Origin: Membranipora membranacea | Taxonomy: Eukaryota; Bryozoa; Gymnolaemata; Cheilostomatida; Membraniporidae | Assembly (NCBI GenBank): GCA_914767715.1 | Contig: OU612071.1 | Span: 15,062,948-15,126,947, forward strand | DNA length: 64,000 bases | Reading direction: 5' to 3' | Shown: positions 1 to 11,317 of the stretch, piece after piece | How positions within the stretch are numbered: position 1 is the stretch's first letter | Layout: each line of letters starts with the position of its first letter | The notes under the pieces: generated by a model | Seen by the model: only the letters and a program-made list of their open reading frames with translations | Told to the model about the DNA's origin: nothing | Database searches by the model: none | Position numbers and translations under genes: made by a program

Positions 1-373
1 TCCACTTGAGGGCGCAGGAAAGCCAGGAATAAATGGTAACAGTTGAGGGGAGTAAATAACAGCTGAGGATATCAAATAAGTAAATTGAGTTGTTCTAAAT
101 TAATGTTGAACGAAGTGAATACTTTGTTTTAATGTTTCTCTCTCCCCTCTTCGTTTGATGGGACTGAGATGCGACTTATTGGTTGACAATCTCAGGATGT
201 TTAGTGTGGTCAATTGACAACCACTGAAAACAAAATTAAGGATAGCCAGAGGCAGTAACTGTTAATAAGTTAAGAGTTGTGTCCGTATAAATCTTGTCAT
301 GTTAGCACAAACACAGAAAGTGTATAGGTCTTGGAAGATGCAGACAGAGACCACTTTTAGCTACCAAGTTAAG

Positions 374-3300
374 TTACAACATTACATAACGCCTGTCGGA
401 TCTCTCTACGGAACAACAACCAATCACAACACAACCGCAATGCAACAACAACGCAACACCTACACAACAACAAATGATCACAACCAAAACAACACAACGA
501 CGCAACACAACCCACGCAACAACCACGACAACACAGCAACAACACAACAAGTCTAGCTACAAACTCACACAACATACACAACACAGCAACAACACAACAC
601 AACAACAGCCGAACACTAACCTATACAGTTGCCGTTGTTGTTGCCCGTATCCATAGTAGGGTCCATATTGTTGTTACCGTTCCCGTTACCTGACTTGACA
701 AAAATACAAAGTCCAAAGCAGTTGCCGTTCTTGTTTCCTGTGAAAAAATAACAATAACAATAAATCAGGTAAGAGCTGAGTTCACATCGACTCGTCTTGC
801 TGTCTTAGAAGCAAACATTGTAAACATTCTGTCAATGAACCTCTGCTAAAATTGCTGACTTGATTTATTTAGTAGATTTATTTAATAAGCGTTAGTTTGA
901 GTGGAAACCTTTTGATTCCACTCTTAAAACTATATTGCAAGTCGTGGCATGTTGACGGTGCCTTGGTAATTATTGGCTGTTATTTGGTGTCTATCAGATC
1001 AACAAAGGTCTAAATTATCTACAGTCATCATTGAATGTTATTTTGCAAATAACATTTGTCTAGTCAATATGTCATTGACTTGTGTACAGACATGTTTGCA
1101 AAGTATAGACACGACAGGACATATGGTGTGACAAGTGTGAGCACAGTTTTATGAGATGAGACATTCAAAAAGGAGTTTCTATTCCTATTTCCTATTTCTA
1201 TTGCGTATATATATATATATAAATACATAATATTATGTCAGCCACCAACTGCAGAACCAAATTAAGCAAAAACAGATTGTTACTGTCATATGCTTGACAA
1301 TGACATCATATCTTACAAAGAATAGATTTTTACTCCTTTAAAATTATTTTTACTGAATTTTCAAAACATGATCTTTTTTAATACAAGGTGTCACTTTTTA
1401 TGTAACGGGACTTTTAAAGGTTTAACACTCTGTGTGAAAATCAATAGTCAGAATAAAGATAATAATATTAATTGTCTCCTCAAAGACTCACCATTGTTCC
1501 CCTCCGTATTATTATTATATATAAATACGGGGGAGATAATTGTCTCCTCAGTGACTCACCATTATTCCCCTCCGTGTTATTATTCCCGTTACCGTTCCCA
1601 GATATCACTCTCTTACATATCCCTCCACAGTTACCATTGTTGTTACCGTTATTACCGTCGCCTAGCAACAGAGAAAAGTCACCAACAATAAGATAAGATT
1701 ACCGTCACCTAGCAACAGAGATACAGTCATACAGTAAAAAATAAGTTTCGTTTATTTGGAAATATCAGGGCCTGGTATAGGAAAAATGGTAGGGAGGAGA
1801 ATATCTTTGACAGTGTGAAGTTACACCAGGTTGGGTATTGTAAGCTCTTCTTGAGTCCCCAGCCTCCTAAGCGTTTCAATGATATTCATTATAGCAAATG
1901 GAAGTCCAAAATGAACTGATTCTGACATGGAGTTTCCAATTATAGCATTTTTAGGCCACTCTTCTCATGATTCTAGGGGAGGCAGAGCATCCCTGCCTCC
2001 CCTAGAGCTACGGGCCTAAATATAGTCAATGACATATCACAACGATGGTGTAGGTATGTACCTGTTGTTTAACATCTTAATGCTGAAGCTAATTAAAAAT
2101 CTAAAAACAGCCCTATTACCTAGCAACAGAAATACGGAGCAGTTGTTCATTAAAATCATATTATTCATTAATATCATAATTTTTTATTATGAGTTTTTAA
2201 ATATGAATCTATCTTATTTTCCATATCGGCCAGTAACCACCCTGGTACCGTGTTCTCATAACAAGCCAAAGAAGTTGGACCAAATGTAGGGCAAAAATGG
2301 GTGTGGGAAATCATGGCTGGAAAGAGACCATGCCTCATGGCCAAACCACTAGATACTTTGCATAACCTAAACCTCCTGTTTGATCTTTCCTTTACTTTTA
2401 ACACTGAGAAGATTTTGGATTGTGTCTTTAAACAAGAAAGTCAGTGATTGATACCAGAAATGTTGCTTACTGCTCACAACTATGCTTGTCATTCGGCTTC
2501 TTTTTTTTGTTTTGTACCCCAAAACAAAAATGCAGGGCTACTAGTCGGGGAAGTGAAATATGTGACTTGGTCTAGTATCCTTTATTAAAAGGGGACAGGA
2601 GGTTACGTTGTATGAATAAAAGAAATTTAGAAAACATTACCAGTTTTAACAAGATTTGAATTGAAGGAAACTGTCAATCAGTCCAACGAGCCATTTTTGA
2701 CAAAGTATATACATTGTAATAATGTGTTACGGTATGTGTAATATCAGGAGACCACATGCAAAGTTATGATACCAATGCTGACTTGCAAATTATATCATTG
2801 TATGACTGACGTGATGGATGATGGGTGGCGTGATGGATTTTGGGCTAGATAGGAAACAGACAAATGCAATGCATTTGGTGGTATGTTTTAAAACCAGCCA
2901 TTCCCAGGCCGGTAGTTCTAGGGTAGGCAGAAAGGGATTCTGGGATTCCCACTGGGATTCCATCTGGGATTCCCAGACTCTCCTCTGGGATTCCCACTTG
3001 CTTAGTCTATGCCAATGCTTGGGGATTAGCCTGCAGCACCCCGCCCTGTGATGCTTTATACTCGCCTCGGACTTTTGCCTCCCCTACCATTTTTGCTAAA
3101 CTACGGCCTTGATTCCACAGCTGTAAGTTACCTAATTTTTAACATTGTGAGGTGAAAAACTCAAGTTGCTCTATAATAAAGTGCTGAAATACTTGAAGGG
3201 GATTACAGATTAGCCTTCCTAAATATCAGACTGCGGAAGAGATTAAGGAAAAAATCTACCAACTGATGACGGCTTATATCCCATGATATAAGTTAAGTTA

Positions 3301-6045
3301 TGTGTGAAAATTCTCAAACTGAGGGTACAAATGTGATTAATGACAGTCGTCCTAGAAAACATAAAATGTTGATGGCCAGAAAGTATGGGTTAGCAGCCTG
3401 TCTAACTTTTGTTCATTCTCCATGCCCCATTTCATATTTCAGGAGTTATTCCAAACAGTGTGTAAATTTAATTAAAGTAAGGTGGAGATAAATCTGATTG
3501 CACCACAAAGTAGCCAATCACATTCCTACCTTCGTTGTTGTTACCATTAAAGTTTCCTCGAATTGTGTCCGTACAGATGCTATCTAGTCCTGTAATTATA
3601 AAGAATATTTTATTATCAGTATACACAATCACAAATCACAGCAAAATGAAGGAGAAAATTAGGAGAAAATAACAAATATTTGTTTAGAGGATTTTTAAAT
3701 TGATAATAAGATTGATATTATAGATTTGTTTTTTCATATCAATTCGCGGATTTTATATCATATTACCTCAATTCAGTAATAGTTTTATGGTTATAGTAAT
3801 ATCAATGTCAGTTGTAATTTTGATGCTGAGTTGGTTTTCCCTCTAGAGTACAGGTGCTGACACCCATGGTACTTAAGCCGGCCAAGCTACTCCAAGTAAC
3901 TACATGTGTGGTTTGCATACAGTGAGTCAAATTTCATGTTCAGACTAAGGGCTTTACCGGTACCAAATTAGTGTACGTTACCTGTGCCAGGTAATAAACC
4001 ACACTGATGACTTGATTTACTATGACATGTACATCTCTAGCGATAGAGAGTGAATTAATTCACTTAGCATGAGTACAATCAGAGGGAAATCGGTGTTACA
4101 TCCAATGGCTAATTCCATTAATTTGGGGTTGGAACAAGCTAGGTACTCATACTAAATTGACTCTAACGATCAGAGATACACATGATAATAGTGTAATATC
4201 GATATGTCAGTCTGGTAATAAACCTTAAACTCAGACATCACAATCATGTGCATGTTTTTTTTCAAGTCACTTCCTCTCTAATTAATACAAGGCCGAAACA
4301 CCTATATTATAGAAAACAGGACAGGCAAAGTAACGCACATAAGTTCGTACCCTTGAATGTATATATGACTCATGATGTGGTAAAAATTCAAGTTATGATA
4401 AAGAAAAATAACTTGATATATCATGAAATGACTTCTAAAATTGATTTAAATGAAATTGTTTGTAATTTAACCAAATTTATTGGCTCGCATTTTTCCCTTT
4501 AGCAACAAAACAAAGCAACCAATCAGTGATTAGCCCTTCATGATGTCATAACAAAGCAGCCAATCAGAAATTGTCTCACAACAAAGCAACCAATCAGTGA
4601 TGAGCTGTTGATGATGTCATATTTACCCATAGGCCACTTTGCAGACCAGAGAAGTGATGTCTTAAGAACTTCGTACACCTCATCACCTTTCATAATGCAG
4701 TTGCCATTGTTATTGCCGTTACTTTGAGCAATAGCCTGAAATAAAAGAAATCAAACAAATATTATCAGGTTAGCCTAGCTGTTAGCGGGTTGGAACATCG
4801 ATCTGGCGACCGGGGTTCAATTCCCGCGCATGTCTACTGGTGTTACCTGAAAAACCGAGTTCGGTAGGGTGTTCCAATGAGTACCAGTGCTTTATGCAAT
4901 GTAGGTCCCCATTAGTCAGGGTTGGCTATGGAGTGCTTGGACCCAGTGACCGGGGTGGTAATGATGTTGTGATCACCGCTTAGAAGTACCCATTATGGCT
5001 TACATTAAGCAGTATATAAATGAACTCATTATTCATTATTAAAAAATTATTAAATCTGCCAAAAGACCTCTAGTTAACATCTGCATAGAATATTTTTTAG
5101 GGAATTACGACCTCTTCATTGTAAAAAGCGATTGGCTGTGGTTTGATAATCCAGTAGAATTAGCTTTCTTTTGATACAAGCAAAGGGTTGTAAATGGTCC
5201 TTCAATTGTCACTTATGTACATTACGAAATTAAAATTCAATCCTCAAAGATATTTTATAGGTGTAGATATAACTTGAAGAGTATAGATATATTTTAACAA
5301 TTTGGTTGTTGAACCACTGCTGCCATACAAGCAAATGTGTGTTTATTGAGTTCTGCATAGTTCAAAACTAAATAAATGACGCTGACATCTAAGCATTGTG
5401 ACTAAATCGACAAACAACTTGAACAAACTGATCGGCAAAGTCAGGGTATGAAATTAATTATCTAGCGACCATAGTGATGTAGTTACTGTCTTACTAATTG
5501 ACAATAATGACGTCATCACCCAGTGCTCAATTTCATACCCTGATTTTGAAGACCAGTTTGTGCATATTATTTGCCCACTAGGTGACAATTTAGAGATTTA
5601 AGCCACAATTAGTTATCTTTGAGCTATACAGAATTCAATGTGTACCAGAGTGGCAGAGTAGTTAAGGGCAACAAAACAGACAAAAGTCAATAAAAATATT
5701 GTGTTTGGATTAAATATCTGTTGAATGTGTGTCTGTTGGGATATATGAGATAGGGTGAAAATAGAGGTAAAAAATAGAGCTAACAGTTTGTTTGAAAAAT
5801 ATTTGGTTCAATATATTATTAGCAATACTGCTGGCATTTTTTATACAATCTGTACTGCTGACTTTCCTTTGAGTTTTAGGCTGCTAAAAATGTCCGATTT
5901 TGATTATTTTTCTCAACTAAACCATACTTGTTCGAACAAGCTAACTTATGATATATACAAGTTGATTGCTTACCACAGTTGAAAAGCAGATAAGTTGAAT
6001 CGCCACAGCTAAAGCAGTTAACACCAGTAAAGACATATTGGCCAT
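374..6045 (-). CDS. Secreted Asn/Gly-rich Cys-repeat protein (6-exon model)
   Basis: Hand-assembled model: exons 6045-5974, 4735-4627, 3589-3530, 1661-1560, 737-621 and a short last exon 405-374, all with GT/AG borders; 492 nt, 163 residues, in phase throughout (phase 0, then phase 1). The first exon encodes a signal-peptide-like stretch (MANMSLLVLTALAVAIQL), so secretion is likely. The rest is rich in Asn-Gly: exon 2 has GNNNGNC, exon 4 has NNNGNCGGIC followed by GNGNGNNN, and exon 5 repeats this as NGNCFGLC followed by GNGNGNNN, so exons 4 and 5 are duplicates of one NGNCxxxC unit. Single Cys residues in exons 2 and 3 may pair with them. I know no family with this layout and assign no function. 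The last exon is the weakest part: its acceptor is plausible but it codes only ten residues, and the gene could instead continue beyond the window start. Confidence 0.65.
1485..1735 (-). repeat. Partial tandem copies of an Asn/Gly-rich exon
   Basis: Around exon 4 (1560-1661) of the Asn/Gly-rich gene there are incomplete copies of its two ends. At about 1490-1530 the exon end and donor (ACGGAGGGGAACAATG then GTGAGTC) recur, and at about 1687-1715 the acceptor and exon start recur (TTGCTAG then GTGACGGTAAT). Another acceptor-like fragment lies near 2120. They look like leftovers of unequal exchange within the exon. Confidence 0.55.
1766..2017 (+). mobile_element. MITE, CAGGGCCGTAG family, 5-bp target duplication
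   Basis: Non-coding element beginning CAGGGCCTGG and ending CTACGGGCCT. Its ends are imperfect inverted repeats, and internally it carries the family's ATGGTAGGGAGG and CCCTGCCTCCCCTAGA stretches. The flanking bases AATAT are repeated on both sides. It lies in an intron of the Asn/Gly-rich gene. Confidence 0.75.
2905..3111 (-). mobile_element. MITE, CAGGGCCGTAG family (inverted), target duplication ATTCC
   Basis: Starts CAGGCCGGTAGTTCTAG and ends AACTACGGCCTTG, which is the family consensus in reverse. ATTCC directly precedes (2900-2904) and follows (3112-3116) the element, a clean 5-bp target duplication. It contains a short internal GGGATTCC repeat at about 2936-2995 not seen in other copies. 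Confidence 0.75.
4504..4620. repeat. Short tandem array with three CCAAT boxes and two TGATGTCAT sites
   Basis: A unit of roughly 50 bp containing AACAAAGCARCCAATCAG occurs about three times, with TGATGTCAT between copies. It lies just inside the intron after exon 2 of the Asn/Gly-rich gene. AACCAATCAG matches the NF-Y CCAAT-box core and TGATGTCAT resembles a CRE/ATF site. A regulatory role is inference. Confidence 0.5.
4766..5040 (+). mobile_element. tRNA-derived SINE (family 3)
   Basis: The head has a B-box-like GGGTTCAATTCCC after GTTAGCGGGTTGGAACATC, as in tRNA-derived SINEs. The body (AGTACCAGTGCTTTATGC, then TGATCACCGCTTAGAAG) recurs at 25945-26155. The end is AT-rich (ATTATTCATTATTA). 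Confidence 0.7.
5313..5661. mobile_element. TTAA-targeted foldback MITE, copy 1
   Basis: About 350 bp. Nearly the whole element folds on itself: ACCACTGCTGCCATAC at the left pairs with GTGGCAGAGTAGT at the right, and inner pairs such as CACAAACAACTTG / CAGTTTGTGCATATTATT follow. The right flank is TTAA and the left flank a decayed TTGA. Full copies lie at 24882-25241 and 31281-31638. Confidence 0.75.
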
Positions 6046-6672
6046 ATCCGTTTCAATCGAAGCTCAGAATATAATGAAATATCTACAAAAGAGATTTGTG
6101 ATTAATAATGCGTTCTGTGTTGTGAGTCAAACCTGATAAAGGTTGAAGTTTGCTCAAGATGCAAACAGAGTACAGCATGATCGATTAACAGATTGAAAGT
6201 TTGTCAGCAGAAGCAATTTCTCTTTGTAGAGCAAAGCTTGCAATTTTTGATTCAGAAGTCATCACATTGGTTGAGATTGAACTACTGAGTTGTCTTACTT
6301 AAACGCCAAACAATCAGTGCTCAGGCCTCTCCGCCCCCTTTTTACAGAGTCTGGGTGATCAGACCCCCCACCTCATTTACAGAGTGTGGATACTCATCTA
6401 GAGAAACCTGCACTACCTCACAATATCATATCATTAGAGTAATTCTATGTAATAGTTATCTGTGTTCACAAAGCAATAATCTTATTGGAATCAAGTATTG
6501 GCGGGAGGTAAATTTCACGCAGGCTTGAATTAGTAAACTTAGCTAGCTAACATGAAGTCACCCCAAACTAGCTAAAATAACCACTGGCCAATAATTAATC
6601 CTCTAAATACTCTAAACCTCTATACACAACCTCAATTAATACAACCTCTAAAATATACTTGAAGTTATTTAC

Positions 6673-6911
6673 CTCTGATTCCTGCGATTGCTTCTAGATG
6701 CTTTGCCTGAAGGTAGACAACTGAGGACGCCCAGAGAAAAATCCTGCCTGATATGGGCCAGAAAAGAGGCAAAGGAACTCATGTCAACTCCGCTTTTCCA
6801 CATATTGGCGCCACGCCAGGCAATCAAATTCCAATCATTAGCTTCTGGTATTTCATCTTTTCCTCGTACAGGCTTGTAGACAATGGCACATTGGTGGTAC
6901 AAGTCACTGTC
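6673..6911 (-). CDS. Possible internal exon of an unidentified gene
   Basis: 239 nt fully open in one frame (79 codons, entering in phase 0 and leaving in phase 2) between an acceptor (GTTAATAG) and a donor (GTAAATAAC). The product begins DSDLYHQCAIVYKPVRGKDE and has protein-like composition. It could belong with the ORF at 7549-7794 upstream on the same strand, but the phases of the obvious donors there do not match, so an exon between them is missing or the gene is broken. I do not recognise the family. Confidence 0.4.
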
Positions 6912-7323
6912 CTATTAACAGGATAAAGATTAAGTTATTAATTCAAACTTTTTTGCCTAATCCGTAGTTGATCGAATAATAAGCGATGGCGGTGTCAAGA
7001 GAGTATTAGGGATCCTGGTAGTCGGTGTGTGAGCTCCACTGATGTGGAATATTATTATTATACTTCAGTGGTTAGCTCTGATTGGTTGGGTTGGTGAGGG
7101 CCTCCAACCACTCAGATTCAACACTTAGGAATACAAGGAACTATAAAGTAAAAAAATTGATATAAAAAACTACAAGGTAAAAAGTCCATACAAGGAACTT
7201 GGCTCCCATTATGTTGACACCTGATGGAACGGCATATCCACAGAGGTGGTATAATCGTAGATAAGAGGGTGATTAGACAGAATATTTGACACCCGGCCTC
7301 CTATTTTTAATCATCTGCTCAAC

Positions 7324-7529
7324 CAGGGCCGTAGTTTAGAAGAATGGTAGGGGGGAAAAAGGGCGAGGTGAGTCAGCAGCAGGGGTGCTGTAAGTTCCTT
7401 TCCAAGTAATTTAAGGCATATAATTAGAGAGAAGGAATCACTGAGTTCAATTATAGTGTTTTTAGGTCGCTGTATTTAGCTTTCTAGGGGAGGCAGTGCC
7501 TCCTTGCCTCTCCTAGAACTACGGGCCTG
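7324..7529 (+). mobile_element. MITE, CAGGGCCGTAG family
   Basis: Begins CAGGGCCGTAGTTTAG and ends AGAACTACGGGCCTG, with the conserved middle TTCAATTATAGTG. No clean flanking duplication remains (TCAAC left, TGACA right). Confidence 0.75.
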
Positions 7530-7548
7530 TGACAACATGCGCAACTTC

Positions 7549-7794
7549 TTAACAAGGATCCAACGCCTTTATTTGTTTCATACCAAAGCAGTCATTGACA
7601 CCATTTGTATATTCAAGTGGAGTCCACCGGTCTGGTGTCAAGTTACCATGGTTACCATCCCAATGAAATGATTGAATCCAATCTTGAGTACTGACTCTGA
7701 TAATTGAAACTGTCCACGGAAGCCAGTAACTATGAACAAAAATTTCATACAGGTCATAGTCATGGATATTATTAGGTCGATGGTTATGAATCAC
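7549..7794 (-). CDS. Possible exon or gene remnant, unknown family
   Basis: Open frame of 81 codons, rich in Trp/Tyr/Asp (includes DYDLYEIFVHSYWLPW and LTPDRWTPLEYTNG), which is unusual for chance translation of AT-rich DNA. A donor-like GTATGA lies within the last codons (after NDCF), so the terminal residues may be intronic. It is not hydrophobic and has no signal peptide. Its link to the exon at 6673-6911 is inference. Confidence 0.35.
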   Translation of the reverse strand: MIHNHRPNNIHDYDLYEIFVHSYWLPWTVSIIRVSTQDWIQSFHWDGNHGNLTPDRWTPLEYTNGVNDCFGMKQIKALDPC

Positions 7795-7978
7795 ACTTTA
7801 CTTGAGTTTCAAGCCGCCAAGCCGGATCATTTCTAACCCAAATCATGATCATTATGAACCAAGGCTTGCATGTGCTGTAGCGCAATATTTTGGAACACTT
7901 TACTATCCATTGGGCGGGCGTCTTGTTAAATGTTGATGGTTCAGTATTATTTTTAATTTATATTCATGTCCTTTTTTA

Positions 7979-8095
7979 ATGCAGCACTCGATCTTAATTA
8001 TACTCTTGCTGGCGTTCAGGATGGCGATCGCGGCCGTAGGCGGATTTTTGACTGCCTACGGCTGCAAACGCAATCCCGAATGTAAAAAGGGCTAG
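7979..8095 (+). CDS. Small ORF: hydrophobic leader with short Cys-loop tail
   Basis: 38 codons from ATG to TAG. The first half is hydrophobic and signal-like (MQHSILIILLLAFRMA); the end is YGCKRNPECKKG, a two-Cys loop ending in glycine. This layout resembles a tiny secreted or amidated peptide. Against that, the region holds a perfect hairpin (GCCGTAGGC...GCCTACGGC), so it may be a repeat fragment that happens to be open. No splice or poly(A) evidence decides it. Confidence 0.25.
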   Translation: MQHSILIILLLAFRMAIAAVGGFLTAYGCKRNPECKKG

Positions 8096-8099
8096 CTGT

Positions 8100-9577
8100 G
8101 ATTCTAAACTGTCAACAAGTCCATGCTAACATCATAACAAAGCACAAAATTAGTAGCAGTCGCGAATTAAATTCTTCTCATGGAATTGAAATAGTCTCAT
8201 ATCGTTATACAGTTAGGACGCTCATCACGGGAACTTATCTGACTTGGCTGTCCCTACTAGCATGAATAATGTAGCATGGGAAAATGTGTTGATTACAAAA
8301 CTACATCGAGTAATAAAATACTTTCAGTGTTGATGGTTTGGGCATTTCTAAGATGCTACTAGAGGCTGACTATTTTTGCAAGCCCTTTATTTGGAAAATG
8401 AAAGCTAATGAGGATGTAACATATATATCAGATGACCTTGTCAAGAACCATGTAGTACAAGTAAGTAGAGACAGTGGAGCTCAGATAATTCTTCTTCTCC
8501 TGGTTTATAATTGAATGATTTGAACTTGGGGAAATGCTATTATCGTTTCCCCTGTTTTCGTAATTGAACAATGTGAACTTCCCTTGTTGATGGCACTGGA
8601 TAAGGGGTGGTATCCCGAGACAAGAACACGTTTATTTTTTAAAGAGAATTGTTGTAATCATAAAATATAAACACTGTACAGTTGACATGTCTGGCCTGGA
8701 GTAACTACTATAAAAGTGCTGGGGGCCAAAGTCGCGTCAGCTTTTTGGATACACAAAACCAAGAGCCAACACACCTATTGGGAAGGACTATCCTTACGAG
8801 TATTTTCATATCACCGATTGCTGTATTTTTATACACCATCGTCACACCAGGTTGGTTAAAATAAAATGTAGTAAATCAAGTAAACCATACAGTTGGATTT
8901 CTTCTCCCCTGACCTCGTAAATAGAATCTGGATGATTTCATATCGTACAACACTATTCAAGATGTGGAATTAAATGATAGCGGCCGACAGAGTGTACTTA
9001 TGATGTCAATGTCAAAAGTTCAGATTTTCATGAACTCTGATATGTAAAGCCAGACACTGTCACAGTGGTGTGATACTTGTAATAGATGCATTCAGAAGGC
9101 TGTCCTATACTTGAATTTATTTAAATTTAGTTATGCTGAAGTGTCAGTGGTGTTTGGTATGGTTTTAAAGATCTCAGGCTGAAAAGTCATATGGGCAATA
9201 TGAAGGGGCATATGAAATAAAACAGCCTAGATAAGATAAGATGTTATAAAAAAATTCTCACAGAAACCATGGGGTTTATAGTGGAGTAGTTTTTAAATAA
9301 TGGAGTAGCCTGTGAACCTAATTGCAGTAAAACTGCTGCAAAGTTTGAAAATTGGGGTCATAAAGGATCATAATGATTTATTGCCTCCTCCTGACCACTA
9401 TGATCCTCGCTAAATATTTATAGGAAAACAAAATGCTATTTTCCACATTGTTTATTTTTTTATTATCTTCATTTGAACTCACACAATATTTGATTGACTA
9501 GGGTAATATTATATCCACTTTTCTAATAAGACTGACCGTTTAAGTATGGGGTCTATGAAGTCCAATGTTTTCCAGAC
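8100..9577. other. No gene seen; interspersed repeat
   Basis: No convincing exon. 9160-9500 belongs to a repeat family also present at about 17930-18250 and, inverted, near 32140-32290 (shared AATTGCAGTAAAACTGCTGC and CACTATGATCC). Confidence 0.5.
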
Positions 9578-9781
9578 CAGAGCCGTAGGTTAGGCTAAAA
9601 TGGTAGGGGAAGCAAAAATCTTAGGCATGTCCAAAACATCAATAGGAAGGGTGCTCTCCAAAGCAATTTATGTTACATAAATAGCAAAAGAAAATCCCAA
9701 AGAAGCTGTTTCTGGCATGGATTATTCAATTAATTTGTTTTAAGGCCACATTATTTAGCTTTCTAGGGGCGGGATAGCCTG
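9578..9781 (+). mobile_element. MITE, CAGGGCCGTAG family (decayed)
   Basis: Begins CAGAGCCGTAGGTTAG followed by AAAATGGTAGGGGAAGC, and ends near AGCCTG. The right end is degraded. Just beyond, 9787-9837 is a hairpin with 18-bp arms (AAGAGTTGACAAGCTTTG and its complement). Confidence 0.6.
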
Positions 9782-10077
9782 TCTTGACAAGAGTTGACAA
9801 GCTTTGACCCCCACCCACCGAACAAAGCTTGTCAACTCTTCCTAGACAACTATCGAGAAGAGGAGTTGTCCTCCCTAAAACCGTATTTTGATATCATGGA
9901 TTACTTTTCCCGTTACAAAATATTGAAACAGCTGTCACAAAATATCAAATAGCATGCTGACCTGACTCTATTATTGTTAGTGTGGGTTAACACATGCTGA
10001 ACAACATCAACCTTTGGATCTGTGTGCCAGTCTTTCTCAGACACTATTTGTTGGATTTTTTTCAGACAGCATCATTA

Positions 10078-10245
10078 CTAAGTATATACAAAGTAAGTTA
10101 ATACACAGGAAGGATATACACTGGGAGTATATACACAATAAGTATATACACACTGTAATTATATACACAGTAAGTATATACACAGGGAGGATATACACAG
10201 TAAGTATATACACAATAAGTATACACACTGTAAGTATATACACTG
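10078..10245. repeat. 15-bp minisatellite (ACAGTAAGTATATAC)
   Basis: About eleven head-to-tail copies of a unit near ACAGTAAGTATATAC, with some GGGAGGATATAC variants. ORFs on both strands across it are by-products of the repeat. Confidence 0.85.
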
Positions 10246-10810
10246 GAGAATTCTGGGAGCTCAAACAATCAAAGCTCCACCATTGGAGCTTGAACCCATA
10301 AATCCTACAATGCTGATCACCTGGCATCAATAATATATACATGAACCATTTTTTGCTAATCAAACATTTGAGACATGTTTGTGACAAAGCTAGGTAAGAT
10401 AATACTGATAAGAATTTGGAAAAAAAATGGAATTACCATGAGTTTTTTTCTTAAGTTATTCTATCAAGGTAGCGGTAACATGATTATTTCTTATAACCTG
10501 TGACAAATTAATTTTAAATTCCTTTGATTTAACTAGCAATGTCAACCCTGTCAAGCTGGACAAGAAACCCCTAACCATTATCTACAAACACTCTGAACTG
10601 TGAAATTCATACATAATGGCATTTACAGTTCGCAGTTTTTTTTCTTTTAATTCTATTGGCATAACATCATTCAATGGGAATGTTTTTCAAAATCATCTAT
10701 CGAGAAAATTGACAAAACTTCAACACCACAGCTGATTATAAATGGAAATAGTAATTCCCTCTCAATGAACTTCTTTGGTTGTATAATCTTGTTGAATGGA
10801 GGTTAACTCT

Positions 10811-10816
10811 TTTATT
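10811..10816 (-). terminator. Candidate poly(A) signal for gene A
   Basis: AATAAA on the minus strand, about 500 nt past the gene A stop, in sequence conserved with gene B's 3' flank (where it reads TATAAA). Confidence 0.4.
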
Positions 10817-10943
10817 AGAACATTCAATATTGAGAGCAGTTACAGTATACTTTTGATAATAGTTCTGGTTGTATTGTATTATGTCAGACGTATATGTAAT
10901 AATATGTAAACAATTAATAGTTTGGACTCGAGTTCTCCGGGAA

Positions 10944-11303
10944 TGAAGTTGTTGTTGAAGTTGTTGTTGTTGAAATTGTTGCTGTCGAAGTTACTGTTGA
11001 AGTTATTGATGTTGAAGTTGTTGCTGTTGAAGTTGTTGAGGTTGTTGAAGTTGTTGTTGTTGTTGAAGCTATTGTTGTTGAAATTGTTGTTGTTGAAGGT
11101 GTTGTTGAAGCTATTGTTGTTGAAGGTGTTGTTGTTGAAGGTGTTGTTGTTGTTGAAATTGTTGTTGTTGAAGGTGTTGTTGAAGCTATTGTTGTTGAAA
11201 TTGTTGTTGTTGAAGGTGTTGTTGAAGGTGTTGTTGCTGTTGAAATTGTTGTTGTTGAAGGTGTTGTTGTTGAAGTTGTTCCTGTTGAAATTGTTGTTGT
11301 TGC
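10944..11303. repeat. GTT/GTTGAA microsatellite directly after gene A stop
   Basis: Degenerate array of GTTGTTGAA-type units, read CAA/TTCAACAA on the coding strand, starting about 17 nt after the gene A stop. Gene B has the matching array at 36056-36215. Long ORFs here (Leu-rich one way, Thr/Ser-rich the other) are low-complexity. Confidence 0.85.
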
Positions 11304-11317
11304 GAATACCGCGTCAT

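Noticed and set aside
299-656. Thr/Asn/Gln-rich and Cys-rich frames on both strands
   Set aside because: They come from an ACAACA-type low-complexity stretch in an intron of the Asn/Gly-rich gene.
10014-10387. Frames of 95 and 116 codons
   Set aside because: Read through the 15-bp minisatellite on both strands; no gene structure.
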